A stretch of DNA of 64,000 nucleotides from Pseudofrankia nepalensis (GTDB lineage: Bacteria > Actinomycetota > Actinomycetes > Frankiales > Frankiaceae): assembly GCF_016786305.1 (NCBI RefSeq), contig NZ_JADWYV010000012.1, one strand, 5' to 3'. Shown piece by piece: positions 8,046-16,814 of the stretch; position 1 is the stretch's first letter; every line of letters begins with the position of its first letter. A program made the translations under genes and the position numbers. The notes under the pieces are model-generated. The model was not told the origin of the DNA. It searched no databases and saw only the letters and a program-made list of their open reading frames with translations.

Positions 8046-9530
8046 ATGCCACCTGGGACCGCGCTGGGCACGCCCAGCGTTCTCGACCTGTTCTCGATCG
8101 GGCTCGGCCCGTCGAGCTCGCACACCGTGGGGCCCATGCGCGCGGCGCGCCGCTTCGCCGAGCACCTCGCCGAGGAGGTCGGCGCGAACGCCGTCGAGCT
8201 CGTCGGCGCGGATGCTGGCGAGGTTCGTGCCGCGGCCCGGATCGAGGTGACGCTCTACGGGTCGCTCGCCCTCACCGGTACCGGCCACGGCACGGACGCC
8301 GCGGTCCTCGCCGGTCTCGAAGGGCTGCGCCCGCACGACTGCGACCCGGACGACGTGCCGGCGCGCGCTCTCGCGGTCCGCGCCCACCGCCGGGTGCGCC
8401 TGCTCGGCGTCCACGAGGTGGCCTTCGACCTCGACCACGACCTGCGCCGCGAGCCGGACCCACTGCCCCGGCACCCCAACGCGCTGCGGTTCACCGCCTA
8501 CGCCACCTCCGGCGCGGTGCTCCTCACACGGACGTACTACTCGGTTGGCGGCGGCGCCATCGTCGACGACGCGGCGCCGGGCGGCGAGGCCGCCGGACCG
8601 GACCGGGACGGCGCCGGCGCCGGCGAGCGAGCAGCTCGCGGAGACGGGCCGTACTCCTTCTCGTCAGCGGCCGACCTGCTCGCCCGGTGCGCGGAGCACG
8701 AACTGCGGATCAGCGACGTCATGCTGGTCAACGAGGCCGCCCGCCACGGCGTCCGGCAGGTCCGCGCCGGGCTGCTGGCCCGCTGGCGGGTGATGGCCGA
8801 CTGCATCGAACGCGGCTGGCGCGCCGACGGGACACTGCCAGGCGGGCTGCGGGTACGGCGGCGAGCCCGCCAGCTGCGCGACTCCCTGGCCGGCGCCGCG
8901 GTCGCGGCGGGCGGACGGGACGCGCTGCGCGCGCTCGACTGGGCCGCGGCCGCCGCGCTCGCCGTCAACGAGGAGAACGCGGCGGGCGGACGGGTGGTCA
9001 CCGCGCCGACCAACGGGGCGGCCGGCATCGTCCCCGCGGTGCTCTACTACCACCGCCGCTTCGTCGCCGGCGGCGACGGGCCGCGCGCCGACGCCGACAC
9101 CGTCCGCTTCCTGCTGACCGCCGGCGCCTTCGGGCTGGTGATCCGGCGCGCCGCGTCCCTGTCGGGCGCGGAGGTCGGCTGCCAGGGCGAGATCGGCTCG
9201 GCCTGCGCGATGGCGGCGGCCGGCCTGTGCGAGGTGCTCGGCGGCACACCGGAGCAGGTCGAGAACGCCGCCGAGATCGCGATGGAGCACAACCTCGGCC
9301 TGACCTGCGACCCGGTCGGCGGCCTGGTACAGGTTCCGTGCATCGAGCGCAACGCCATCGGGACGACCAAGGCGATCGCCGCGGCGCGCCTCGCGCTCGC
9401 CGGCGACGGCCGCCACCGGGTGTCCTTCGACCAGGTCGTCGCGACGATGCGCGCGACCGGCCTCGACATGAAGGCCGAGTACCGGGAGACCGCCCGGGGC
9501 GGCCTGTCGGTCGCTGTCGCCGAATGCTGA
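8046..9530 (+). CDS. sdaA: L-serine ammonia-lyase (serine dehydratase), single-chain iron-sulfur type
   Basis: This 494-residue enzyme deaminates L-serine to pyruvate and ammonia using a [4Fe-4S] cluster. The beta-domain start SVLDLFSIGLGPSSSHTVGPM is unmistakable. The alpha domain shows the cluster cysteines in GCQGEIGSACAMAA and in LTCDPVGG followed by VQVPCIERN. Between the beta-domain motif TYYSVGGGAI and the alpha domain there is a Gly/Ala/Asp-rich insertion of about 25 residues that is probably flexible. The gene diverges from the ABC operon and is followed 78 bases later by gcvH. The pair fits serine-glycine one-carbon metabolism. Confidence 0.95.
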   Translation: MPPGTALGTPSVLDLFSIGLGPSSSHTVGPMRAARRFAEHLAEEVGANAVELVGADAGEVRAAARIEVTLYGSLALTGTGHGTDAAVLAGLEGLRPHDCDPDDVPARALAVRAHRRVRLLGVHEVAFDLDHDLRREPDPLPRHPNALRFTAYATSGAVLLTRTYYSVGGGAIVDDAAPGGEAAGPDRDGAGAGERAARGDGPYSFSSAADLLARCAEHELRISDVMLVNEAARHGVRQVRAGLLARWRVMADCIERGWRADGTLPGGLRVRRRARQLRDSLAGAAVAAGGRDALRALDWAAAAALAVNEENAAGGRVVTAPTNGAAGIVPAVLYYHRRFVAGGDGPRADADTVRFLLTAGAFGLVIRRAASLSGAEVGCQGEIGSACAMAAAGLCEVLGGTPEQVENAAEIAMEHNLGLTCDPVGGLVQVPCIERNAIGTTKAIAAARLALAGDGRHRVSFDQVVATMRATGLDMKAEYRETARGGLSVAVAEC

Positions 9531-9608
9531 CCGACCCAACCCCCTGACCGGTCACCGACCGCGGCACCGGGACTCGCCGGATGAACGTCGCGACGAGCAA
9601 GGAGCGGC

Positions 9609-9995
9609 ATGAACGTGCCCGACCACCTCGGATACACCGCCGAGCATGAGTGGCTGGAGATCGACGGCGACCTCGCCCGGGTCGGGATCACCGCGTACGC
9701 CACGGACGCCCTCGGTGACATCGTCTTCGTCGAGCTGCCCGAAGCCGGCGCCATGCTCGCCGCGGGAGCGCCCTGCGGCGAGGTGGAGTCGACGAAGTCG
9801 GTGAGCGACCTGTACGCGCCCGCCGACGGGGAGGTCCTGGAGCGCAACGAGGCCGTCCTGGCCGACCCCGGTCTGCTCAACGCGGACCCGTTCGGCTCCG
9901 GCTGGCTGTTCCGGATGCGAGTCGTTGGATCCCCGGACCTGCTCGACGCCGCCGGCTACGCCGCGCTCACCACGGGGCCCGCCACCGACGGATGA
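9609..9995 (+). CDS. gcvH: Glycine cleavage system H protein
   Basis: This 128-residue lipoyl carrier shuttles the aminomethyl intermediate between the P and T proteins of the glycine cleavage system. The lipoylation site is Lys63 in the motif ESTKSVSDLYAP, and the start HLGYTAEHEWLE is typical. It follows sdaA with a short spacer and a GGAG-type ribosome site. The P, T and L protein genes are not in this window. I looked for a glycine riboswitch upstream and saw none. Confidence 0.95.
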   Translation: MNVPDHLGYTAEHEWLEIDGDLARVGITAYATDALGDIVFVELPEAGAMLAAGAPCGEVESTKSVSDLYAPADGEVLERNEAVLADPGLLNADPFGSGWLFRMRVVGSPDLLDAAGYAALTTGPATDG

Positions 9996-10132
9996 GAGGG
10001 CGCGCTGCCCGCGCCATGGTGGTCCCCTGTTCGGGTAGGCCGGCCCGATGTCGTTGGTTGCCGCGTTGACCGTGGCGGTCGCCCGGGTCACCTGCCGTCC
10101 GAAAGATCCACAATCTGTTGCAATCGATCACC

Positions 10133-10150
10133 AATACATGTAGATATCTT
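10133..10150. promoter_or_regulatory. Candidate operator (ATACATGTAGATATCT) upstream of the peptide ORF-SDR unit
   Basis: In the 342-base region between gcvH and the next reading frame, an AT-rich patch reads AATACATGTAGATATCTT. It is close to the second site at 15006-15027 (ATACATCTAGATTTTT), with 13 of 16 positions the same. It belongs to a family of palindromes centred on TCTAGA or a variant found in front of most genes of the 10-21 kb catabolic block. It lies about 190 bases upstream of the peptide ORF at 10338. Nothing else recognisable was seen in this intergenic region. Confidence 0.45.
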
Positions 10151-10337
10151 GGCTCGCATCAGGTAGAACCTGGTCGGGGATGCCGCGTCGAGTCCGGCGG
10201 GAACGCCGGCCTCCGGGAGCGGACCAGCCAGCTCCGGCACTCCGCATGCCGGACGAGAGCGGCCCACCGCGCTCGTGCCTGACGTGTGTCCTGATCCCAA
10301 GAAGCCCTGTCGATCTCAAGCTGAAGGGGGCGGTCAC

Positions 10338-10454
10338 ATGCCCTTGCGGCTCTCCTTCGAGGTGCCCACCCATCGCGCATCGGAGCCGGCCGAGTTCGCG
10401 ACAGACGCTGCCGTCTCCGGCCGCGGCGTCCTCGCGGCGGCGGTATCCGGCTGA
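10338..10454 (+). CDS. Short ORF (38 aa) translationally coupled to SDR
   Basis: This frame begins with ATG after a GAAGGGGG ribosome-binding stretch and encodes 38 residues (MPLRLSFEVPTHRA at the start, rich in Ala, Val and Gly at the end). Its TGA overlaps the ATG of the following SDR gene (TGATG), which suggests translational coupling. No domain is recognised. The paralogous SDR at 19016 has the same arrangement: a short frame with a similar ribosome site and start context (GAAGG, GGT and CAC before ATG) whose stop overlaps the SDR start. This supports it being a genuine small gene or a leader peptide. It does not end like the mycofactocin precursor MftA. Confidence 0.5.
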   Translation: MPLRLSFEVPTHRASEPAEFATDAAVSGRGVLAAAVSG

Positions 10455-11212
10455 TGCGCGTCGTCGTGGTGGGAGCGTCCAGCGGCCTGGGACGCAGTAT
10501 CGGACTGGCGCTGGCCGGGCAGGGAGCGCGGGTGGCGTTGCTCGCCCGCCGCCGCGAGCGGCTGGAGAAGGCCGCGGCGGAGGCCGGCGAGCATGCCGTG
10601 CCGATCGTCTGCGATGTCACCGACCCGGCCTCCTGCCAGGCCGCGGTCGCCGCGGCGGCCGATGCGCTTGGAGGCATCGACGGCCTCGTCTACGCCTCCG
10701 CTACCTGGACGGCCGCGCCGATCGAGCAGACCGACGCCGACACCTGGGCTCGGCTGTTCGCGACCAACGTCACCGGCGCCGCGCTGGTCACCGCCGCGGC
10801 GCTGCCGCACCTGGCCAAGGCCGGGGGCGCCGCCGTCTATCTGTCGTCGGTCAGCGCGTCGATGGGCCCGCCATGGCCGCTGATCGGCGCGTACGCGACG
10901 AGCAAGGCGGCGCTGGACAAGCTGGTCGAGGCCTGGCGGACCGAGCATCCCGCCGTCGGCTTCACCCGGCTCTCGATCGGGGACTGCCTCGGCGGCGACG
11001 GCCACTCCGCGACAGGCATCATCGCCGGCGCCGACCAGGAGGTGCTCGGCCAGGCCGTCAAGGAGTGGACCCGGCTTGGCTACTTCACAGGGAATTTCAT
11101 CGACGTCGAGCACCTCGTCGAGGTGACGTCATCGGTGCTGCGCTGCGGGAAGAGCAGCTCGATCCCGTCCATCACGCTTGTACCGCGCGTCTTGGCGACT
11201 CACGCCAGCTGA
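10454..11212 (+). CDS. Short-chain dehydrogenase/reductase (SDR) family oxidoreductase
   Basis: This 252-residue NAD(P)-dependent oxidoreductase has the Rossmann glycine motif GASSGLG at residues 7-13, the NxxG-like region replaced by YASA at 80-83, and the catalytic Ser (132/134), Tyr147 and Lys151 (YATSK). It is a paralogue of the SDR at 19016, sharing long identical stretches such as LFATNVTGAALVTAAALPHL. It is translationally coupled to the short frame upstream and ends before a bidirectional hairpin. The substrate is likely a hydroxyl or keto intermediate of the catabolic pathway in this block; this is inferred from neighbours. The usual NNAG motif after beta-4 is degenerate, which marks the two paralogues as a divergent SDR subgroup. 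Confidence 0.85.
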   Translation: MRVVVVGASSGLGRSIGLALAGQGARVALLARRRERLEKAAAEAGEHAVPIVCDVTDPASCQAAVAAAADALGGIDGLVYASATWTAAPIEQTDADTWARLFATNVTGAALVTAAALPHLAKAGGAAVYLSSVSASMGPPWPLIGAYATSKAALDKLVEAWRTEHPAVGFTRLSIGDCLGGDGHSATGIIAGADQEVLGQAVKEWTRLGYFTGNFIDVEHLVEVTSSVLRCGKSSSIPSITLVPRVLATHAS

Positions 11213-11276
11213 TCGCCGAGCACGCCGCCTCCGCCGCGTACTTCTCTGTCCACCAGTCAGATCCCTGTGACGCGAG

Positions 11277-11318
11277 CAGGGGCCGGGCGGCGTGGTCATC
11301 CGCGTCGCCCGGCCCCTG
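11277..11318. terminator. Hairpin between convergent SDR and amidohydrolase genes
   Basis: A perfect 13-bp stem (CAGGGGCCGGGCG at 11277-11289 pairing with CGCCCGGCCCCTG at 11306-11318) encloses a 16-base loop. It sits between the ends of two convergent genes and probably terminates both. There is no strong U-tract, as is usual in this kind of genome. Confidence 0.65.
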
Positions 11319-11334
11319 TTCGTCGGGCCGGTGT

Positions 11335-12519
11335 TCAGAGCGACTCGACGCCGAGTAGTTCGAGGGCGTTGTCGCGCATGATCCGGCGGACGGCGGCGTC
11401 GTCGAAGCCGTGCAGCTCCTTGACGAAGTCGGTCGGCTCGGCGAGCCCTTCACCGTGCGGCCAGTCGGAGCCGAACAGGATCCGCTCGACACCGACCAGC
11501 TCGGCCAGGGCCTGGATGTCCTCCTCGTAGTACGGCGTGACCCAGACGTTGCGCCGCACCACCTCCAGCGGGTCCTCCGGGAAGTCCCACGGCGTCTGGT
11601 TCGCCTGCTTACGCAGCCGCCTGACCAGCAGCGACACCCAGTCCGAACCGTTCTCGATACTCGCCACCCGCAGGCCCGGGAAACGAGTGAACACACCGTC
11701 CACCACCAGCGAGGCGACAGTGTCGTGGATCGCCCGGTCAGATACCAGGATCTTGCTCAACGAGCTGACCTTGCCAAAACCCTGGAAGGTCGAGGTGCCG
11801 CCCCAGGCCGCGGTGAAGGCGTTGTAGCCGCTGTCCCCCAGGTGGAAGGCCACCGGGATCGAGGCCTCCGCGAGCCGGGCCCAGACCGGGTCGTGCGCCC
11901 GGTCGCCCAGCGAACGGGACGTCCCGTGCTCGCCGGGAACCGGCGCGGGCCGCACATGCACGATCCGGGCACCACGGTCCAGGACGCGGTCGATCTCGGC
12001 GACCGCCGCCGCCGGGTCGGCCAGCGAGATCATCGGCGCGGAGACGAGGCGGTGCCGGTAGACGTAGCCCCAGTCGTCTTCCAGCCACTTGTTGAAGGCC
12101 GACAGGCTCGCCATCGTCGCGTCGACGTCGTGCTTGAGCGCCTCCTCCACGCCGCAGCCCAGCGTGGGGAACAGCAGGATCGCGTCGAGACCCTGACGCT
12201 CGGCCAGCGCGGCGCGGTCGTCGCGGTTCTGGTACTCCGACCTCAGCGGCTCGACCGCCATCAGCGACCGCGGGTCGACACCGTCGGGGATCTGACCACG
12301 AAACAGCGAGTCAAGGCAGCCCGGCACGATGATCGGATCGAACGTCGGGTTCGGAATGAACCGGTTGACCTTCCCACCGATCAGCAGATGCGTACGCCTG
12401 CCCTCGGTGACCACCTTCACACCCCGCTCCTTGAACGCACGGTCAAGATGCCGGGTGAACGCGTCGAGTGGCTCGTAGTAGTGGTTGTCCGCATCGATCG
12501 GCTCGAAATCGAACTCCAT
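11335..12519 (-). CDS. Amidohydrolase family protein (amidohydrolase_2/ACMSD-like)
   Basis: This 394-residue protein has the TIM-barrel amidohydrolase_2 layout. It starts with a metal-site motif variant (IDADNHYYEP), has VAFHLGDSG in the middle with the metal-binding histidine, and ends with the segment ERILFGSDWPHGEGL that carries the catalytic aspartate. Such proteins hydrolyse or decarboxylate cyclic or acidic intermediates and are common in actinobacterial ring-degradation clusters. The first metal motif is HxH in many relatives, but here only one histidine is present (DNHYY), so the metal site may be reduced. It is transcribed towards the SDR gene and has its own promoter with an inverted repeat at 12543. 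Confidence 0.82.
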   Translation of the reverse strand: MEFDFEPIDADNHYYEPLDAFTRHLDRAFKERGVKVVTEGRRTHLLIGGKVNRFIPNPTFDPIIVPGCLDSLFRGQIPDGVDPRSLMAVEPLRSEYQNRDDRAALAERQGLDAILLFPTLGCGVEEALKHDVDATMASLSAFNKWLEDDWGYVYRHRLVSAPMISLADPAAAVAEIDRVLDRGARIVHVRPAPVPGEHGTSRSLGDRAHDPVWARLAEASIPVAFHLGDSGYNAFTAAWGGTSTFQGFGKVSSLSKILVSDRAIHDTVASLVVDGVFTRFPGLRVASIENGSDWVSLLVRRLRKQANQTPWDFPEDPLEVVRRNVWVTPYYEEDIQALAELVGVERILFGSDWPHGEGLAEPTDFVKELHGFDDAAVRRIMRDNALELLGVESL

Positions 12520-12542
12520 CGCATCTCCCCGCGTCAGTCGAG

Positions 12543-12559
12543 GTAAAGTCTCGCTTTAC
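12543..12559. promoter_or_regulatory. Inverted repeat GTAAAG-N5-CTTTAC upstream of amidohydrolase
   Basis: A perfect 6-bp inverted repeat with a 5-base spacer (TCTCG) lies 24 bases upstream of the amidohydrolase start. Its arms (TAAAG and CTTTA) resemble the site in front of the Rieske gene (TAAAGCTCTAGATTTA). It is a plausible operator for a TetR-type repressor. Confidence 0.5.
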
Positions 12560-12917
12560 ACAGGCGATAGTACAGCTCTCCACAGAAGGGCGTGGAGGTC
12601 GGCTTGTCGATCGGCCAGCCAGCCGGGCCGCGCCGGCGATCCGCGCGGCGCGGCGGCCGGCGCCCAGGATCCGCCATCTGACGTGGTCGCCGGGATGCGA
12701 CCCGTCACACGACTCGCATCGGCCCGACCTGCTCGGCTGGCGCTGTCACGGCCGGCACGTGACAGTGATCACAGCCCTCCCGGCCACGCCGCCGGTGGCG
12801 CGGAGGGAGCCTTTCATCCTCCGCTAGCCTTGGTTTCACCGAAACCCATGCGAGGCGAATCACAATGACGGCAAGAAGACTTGACTTCCTGCTTTCAACG
12901 CTGATCACCCTCCCTAG

Positions 12918-13124
12918 GAGAGGGATGAGGCATTCACCAGGCACCTGCCGAAACGGCACGAGGATCTCTTCCGATCCATCGAGCTGACCGGCCGCAGGAA
13001 GCTGGTCGCGCGCAACCTACGGACCGAGTTCATCGCGAACCCGACCATCGAGGTGGTCGCCACCCCGGGGTCGGTCCTCGGTCGACACCCAGGAGAGGGC
13101 CTCGACCCGTTCGTCGATCAGTAG
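12918..13124 (+). pseudogene. Possible gene remnant, 68-codon open frame without start
   Basis: A frame from 12918 to the TAG at 13122-13124 reads as plausible protein (for example AFTRHLPKRHEDLF and RKLVARNLRTEFIANP) but has no ATG or good start and is closed upstream by a TAG at 12915. It looks like the C-terminal end of a lost gene and converges on the broken FadR-type regulator. I do not recognise the family. The rest of 12560-12917 holds no gene I can support. Confidence 0.35.
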
Positions 13125-13876
13125 CGCTCGGTCAGGTCCACCACGGCGTCGGCGCGGTCACCGAGCACGAGCTTGCCGATGAGGATCATGTGCGAGCGCC
13201 AGTGTGCCTCGGCCGCCGGGCCGTCGCCGGCCTCGATGAGCTCGACCAGCCTGCGCTGGGACCGGACGCCGCGGCGACGGTTCGGAAGCGGACCGAGGAT
13301 CGCCTCGTCCTGGCTCGCCGCGGCGACCGCCCTGGCCACGATCTCCGCCAGCATCTCGGCGACGATCACGAGCGTCTGGTTCTCCGCCAATGCCAGCAGC
13401 CGCTGATGGAACTCGGCGTTGGCCAGGGTGAACGCCTCCGGGTCGGCTATCGACTCCTCCTGCTCGTCGACAATCGCGGCAAGCTCGGCGGCGGCGACCC
13501 GCCGGGTGGGCTACTCGGCGACCGGGCGGGCCGCCAACGGCTCGAGATGGCTGCGCGCGACATGGACATCCGACAGCGCCACGTTGCGCGCCTGGAGCAC
13601 CAGCGCCGCGGTGTGCGCGGCGAGCCGCTCGTCAGGGTGCCGAACGAAGACGCCGCCGAGGACGCCGCGCTCCACCGAGATCAGCCCCTGGACCTCGAGG
13701 ATGCGCAGTGCCTCCCGCAGCGAAGGCCGGGACACGCCGAACCGCTCCACCAGCTCCAGCTCGCGGCCGAGCAGGTCGCCGTCGGCGAGCCGCCCCTCGA
13801 CGATGAGCGTGCGGATCTCGTCGGCGATCTGCTGCGGTTTCTCCCGGGGCGGGCGCGCACCCTTCCTCGCGACCAC
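13118..13876 (-). pseudogene. FadR-type GntR regulator interrupted by an in-frame TAG
   Basis: The N-terminal winged helix (PQQIADEIRTLIVEGRL, then FGVSRPSLREALRILEVQGL) is followed by an FCD-type ligand-binding domain (FHQRLLALAENQTLV, then LVELIEAGDGPAAEAHWRSHM). Codon 122, at 13511-13513, is TAG in the same frame, right after LEPLAARPVAE; reading continues in frame as PTRRVAAAELAAIVDEQEE and on to the normal end. The rejoined product would be 252 codons, a normal FadR length. So a single nonsense change, or a sequencing error, splits the gene. A second FCD fragment of similar sequence lies at 23641-23799. Confidence 0.8.
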
Positions 13877-14128
13877 TGACCCTCCCGGCTACGCGCACGG
13901 TCCGTGAGTCGACCGTGCCCCTGTTCCGTCTACATCGTGGCACGCCGCGGGCTGGGCGCGCGCCGGCCGCCGCGACCCGCGGTGGCCGGCGCCACACCCG
14001 GTAGGGCACGGGGTCGAGTCGTGAGGGAAGCCGCGGGTTCGGCCGGGGCCTCGGCCGCGTCGTGGCGCCGCGGGTGCTCGCGCGGCGGGGCGGGGTGGCG
14101 CCCCCGGACCCGCTCGTCCGGGCTTCGC

Positions 14129-14890
14129 CTACCGGCCGGTCCAGACCGGCGGTCGCCGCTCGGCGAACGCGATCGCGCCCTCTCGCGCGTCCGCGCTCTG
14201 GAAGATCGGCCCGATCGACTTGTTGAACCGGCCCAGCTCGTCGGCGTCGGTGCCCCCGGCCACCGCGCGCATCTGCTCCTTGGTGAACCGGACCGCGAGC
14301 GGAGCGTTGGCGGCGATCCGCTCGGCCAGGCGCAGCGCCTCGGCGCGCACCTCGGACGCCGGCACGACCCGGTTGACCAGCCCGAGCGCGTGGGCGCGTG
14401 CCGCGTCGACCGGGTCCCCGGTCAGCCCCAGCTCGAGGGCGAGCGCGAGCGGCAGGCGCCGCGGCAGGTTCAGGATGCCCCCGCCGGCGGCGACCAGGCC
14501 GCGCTTCACCTCCGGCAGCCCGAACCGGGCGCCCTCCGCGGCCACCACCAGGTCACAGGCCAGCAGCAGCTCGAAGCCACCGGCGACGGCGGAGCCGTTG
14601 GCCGCGCCGATGATCGGCTTCGGGTACAGCCGCTGAGTGAAGACCTCCAGCCCCGGGCCGTCCTGCGCGAACTGCGTGCCACTCGACGCGAACGCCTTCA
14701 GGTCCATGCCGGCGCAGAAGACCTCGCCGGCGCCGGTCAGCACGACCACCGCGACCGAGTCGTCCCGCTCGGCGTCGGCCAGCGCCCGGCCAACGCCGGA
14801 CATCGTCGCGCCGTCCAACGCGTTGCGCTGCTCGGGACGGTTCAGCGTGACGACCACCACGGCGCCCTGCCGTTCGACGAGGACACTCAC
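14129..14890 (-). CDS. Enoyl-CoA hydratase/isomerase family protein
   Basis: This 253-residue crotonase-fold protein probably hydrates or rearranges an unsaturated acyl-CoA. It has the N-terminal strand pattern VVVVTLNRPEQRNALD, the first oxyanion segment FCAGMDLKAF near residue 60, and the second, KPIIGAANGSAVAGGFELLLACD, near residue 92. The position of the usual catalytic glutamate is in FGLPEVKRGL. The start is GTG at 14890, preceded by GAAGGAG. Two TCTAGA-type candidate operators lie just upstream. It acts in beta-oxidation-like breakdown with the fused acyl-CoA dehydrogenase of this block. Confidence 0.88.
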   Translation of the reverse strand: MSVLVERQGAVVVVTLNRPEQRNALDGATMSGVGRALADAERDDSVAVVVLTGAGEVFCAGMDLKAFASSGTQFAQDGPGLEVFTQRLYPKPIIGAANGSAVAGGFELLLACDLVVAAEGARFGLPEVKRGLVAAGGGILNLPRRLPLALALELGLTGDPVDAARAHALGLVNRVVPASEVRAEALRLAERIAANAPLAVRFTKEQMRAVAGGTDADELGRFNKSIGPIFQSADAREGAIAFAERRPPVWTGR

Positions 14891-14975
14891 CAGCTCGCTC
14901 CTTCAGCGTTCCCGACGCCGCGTGCCCGGCCTCGCGGGCTCGCGGCGGGTGCGGCGTCGCCGACCCGCTCCCTTC

Positions 14976-15027
14976 TTATACCTCTAGATCTATCGGCGCC
15001 GCGAGTTGATACATCTAGATTTTTAGC
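14976..15027. promoter_or_regulatory. Two TCTAGA-centred candidate operators upstream of enoyl-CoA hydratase
   Basis: Site one is TATACCTCTAGATCTATCG (centre 14985.5) and site two is TTGATACATCTAGATTTTTAGC in part, centred at 15016.5. The centres are 31 bp apart, about three helical turns, so two dimers could bind the same face. Both match the site before the Rieske gene (AAAGCTCTAGATTTAT) in most positions. They lie 90-140 bases upstream of the GTG start of the hydratase. Confidence 0.6.
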
Positions 15028-15094
15028 TACGATCCACTCGTGATCACCTCGATCGGGCCGCGCACGCCGGCGACGCCCCAAGCGCCGCGGCGCG

Positions 15095-15697
15095 TCAGGT
15101 GGGAGGCCGCTGGGACGCGTCACCCGGCCGCGGTCGCCCAGGGCGAGGGGCCTCGTTTCGCTCCCGCCAGAACCGCGACCAGCTCGGCCAGACGTCCGGG
15201 AGCTGGCCGATGGCCAGGCCGCGGTCGTCGCCCGGCACCCCCGCCCCGTGCCAGGGTGTCTCCGCCGCGTCGACGGCGTACCACCGCTGCACCCGGCGTT
15301 CCCTGAAGTACCAGCGGCCGCTCCGACGGACATACACGTCCCAGTACTGGAGCATGCCGACCTGCCATCGTTCGCCCTTCTCGAGCTCGTCACGGCAGTA
15401 GACGACCCCGCGCGCCGTGTCCGGTCCGTCCAGGTCGATGACGTGGTTGCCGACGAGGTGGATGCTGTCGCCGAACCGGGAGAACGTCTGGGCGAACCAG
15501 TCGCGCAGCGCGGCGCGGCCGCGCCGGTCCCGGCCGACCCGTACGTCGTCCACGAAGAGCTCGACGAGGTCGTCGAGGTTGCGCGAGTCGACCCCGGACG
15601 CGTAGCGGAACGCCAACTGGCGGATCTGGTCGAGGGATTCGAGTCGGTCGATCCGCTGATCGAGCGACTCAGGCAGCCAGCTCTCGTCATACCGCAT
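15095..15697 (-). CDS. SnoaL-like (NTF2-fold) protein
   Basis: This 200-residue protein has the start of a SnoaL-like polyketide-cyclase/NTF2-fold domain (LDQIRQLAFRYASGVDSRNLDDLVELFVDDV). It continues with GRAALRDWFAQTF, HLVGNHVIDLDG and WYFRERRVQRWYAV, which is the typical strand pattern. The last 60 residues form an extra tail. Such proteins in ring-degradation clusters act as dehydratases, isomerases or hydrolase-like accessory enzymes, but many are unassigned. It lies upstream of the enoyl-CoA hydratase on the same strand, about 200 bases away. Confidence 0.75.
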   Translation of the reverse strand: MRYDESWLPESLDQRIDRLESLDQIRQLAFRYASGVDSRNLDDLVELFVDDVRVGRDRRGRAALRDWFAQTFSRFGDSIHLVGNHVIDLDGPDTARGVVYCRDELEKGERWQVGMLQYWDVYVRRSGRWYFRERRVQRWYAVDAAETPWHGAGVPGDDRGLAIGQLPDVWPSWSRFWRERNEAPRPGRPRPGDASQRPPT

Positions 15698-15821
15698 TCA
15701 CTGGCCTCCAGATCCGCGTTCCATCGGCTTGGTCATGAACCAGGGCACCCACTCGGTAGAATGGCGTCGGATCATCACACGCCATATAAATCAGCGCACC
15801 GCGAAGCATCCGGAGGTCGGT

Positions 15822-16757
15822 TTGGACGTCGCGGTTCAGGTACCACACACGGGTGATTTCGCGGCGCCGGGTTTCGTCCGGGACTACTGTCAGGCGGCGG
15901 AGGCCGCCGGGTTCACCGCGGTGTGGACCGTCGATCACCTGGTCGTGCCCGACCGGGTGGAGTCCAGATACCCGCTCGCGGCAACGCCGCAGGTGGTGTC
16001 GGGTGACGCGATGCGCGACACCATGGGCGCGAACCTGGAGCAGAACACCGTCCTCGCGGTCGCCGCGGCGGTGACGTCGACCATTGAGCTCGGCACCGCG
16101 GTCTCCGTGGTGACCAACCGGCACCCGGTACTGAATGCCCGACAGCTCGCCACGATCGACCTGTTCGCGGGCGGACGGCTCGTCTACGGTGTCGGGGTCG
16201 GCTGGCTCCGCGAGGAGGGCGAGACCATGGGCGCCGACTGGCGGCGGCGCGGCGCCCAGGCGGAGGAACACGTCCGCATTCTTCGGAGAATCTGGTCGGC
16301 CGACGGCCGGAGCGTCGATTTCGACGGCGATTTCTGGGCCATTCCCGCCATGGACCCCCGGCCGCTCCCGCCGCGCGGCACGATCCCGGTGCTGATCGGC
16401 GGTTACAGCCCCGCCGCCCTCGACCGTGTCGCCCGCCTGGGCGACGGATGGGTCACCGCCCGGATCTCCCCGGAACGCTTCACCCGCCTTCGTGAGGACA
16501 TAGCCCGGGCGTGCGAACGTCACGGCCGAGATCTCGAGGCGCTGCGGCTGGTGGCCTGGGCGTCCACCGCCCGGCTGCGTTCGGAGGCCCGCGACGTTCT
16601 GCGCGGCGACCCCGGCGAGGTGCGCGCCGAACTGCGCAGGTACGCGGCGGCCGGCGTGACGCAGCTGCGTGTCGGTGGCGACGTCAGCTCGCCCGACGAG
16701 TCCATCGCCTGGCTCGAGGAGTTCGGCCGGCTCTTCCTGACGGAGGACGGCGCCTGA
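15822..16757 (+). CDS. LLM class F420-dependent oxidoreductase
   Basis: This 311-residue luciferase-like TIM-barrel protein probably uses coenzyme F420. Visible family features are GFVRDYCQAAEAAGFTAVWTVDH near the start, the middle segment VSVVTNRHPVLNARQLATID, then GRLVYGVGVGWLREE, and PVLIGGYSPAALDRVARLGDGW near residue 215. I chose the TTG at 15822 because it has GGAGG five bases upstream and gives a normal N-terminus (LDVAVQVPHTG). Longer in-frame starts back to 15729 would add a poorly conserved extension. It stands alone on the plus strand between two minus-strand genes. Confidence 0.82.
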   Translation: MDVAVQVPHTGDFAAPGFVRDYCQAAEAAGFTAVWTVDHLVVPDRVESRYPLAATPQVVSGDAMRDTMGANLEQNTVLAVAAAVTSTIELGTAVSVVTNRHPVLNARQLATIDLFAGGRLVYGVGVGWLREEGETMGADWRRRGAQAEEHVRILRRIWSADGRSVDFDGDFWAIPAMDPRPLPPRGTIPVLIGGYSPAALDRVARLGDGWVTARISPERFTRLREDIARACERHGRDLEALRLVAWASTARLRSEARDVLRGDPGEVRAELRRYAAAGVTQLRVGGDVSSPDESIAWLEEFGRLFLTEDGA

Positions 16758-16814
16758 CCTGTCCGGCTCGACATGCTGACCTGTCCACCTCGGCATATGG
16801 AGTACCCGCCAGAG

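Noticed and set aside
9531..9608. Glycine riboswitch before gcvH
   Set aside because: The spacer is only 78 bases and does not show the conserved tandem aptamer elements.
10338..10454. Short frame considered as a mycofactocin precursor (MftA) beside an SDR
   Set aside because: The C-terminus lacks the conserved Ile-Asp-Gly-x-Cys-Gly-Val-Tyr ending, and no mftB or mftC gene is nearby.
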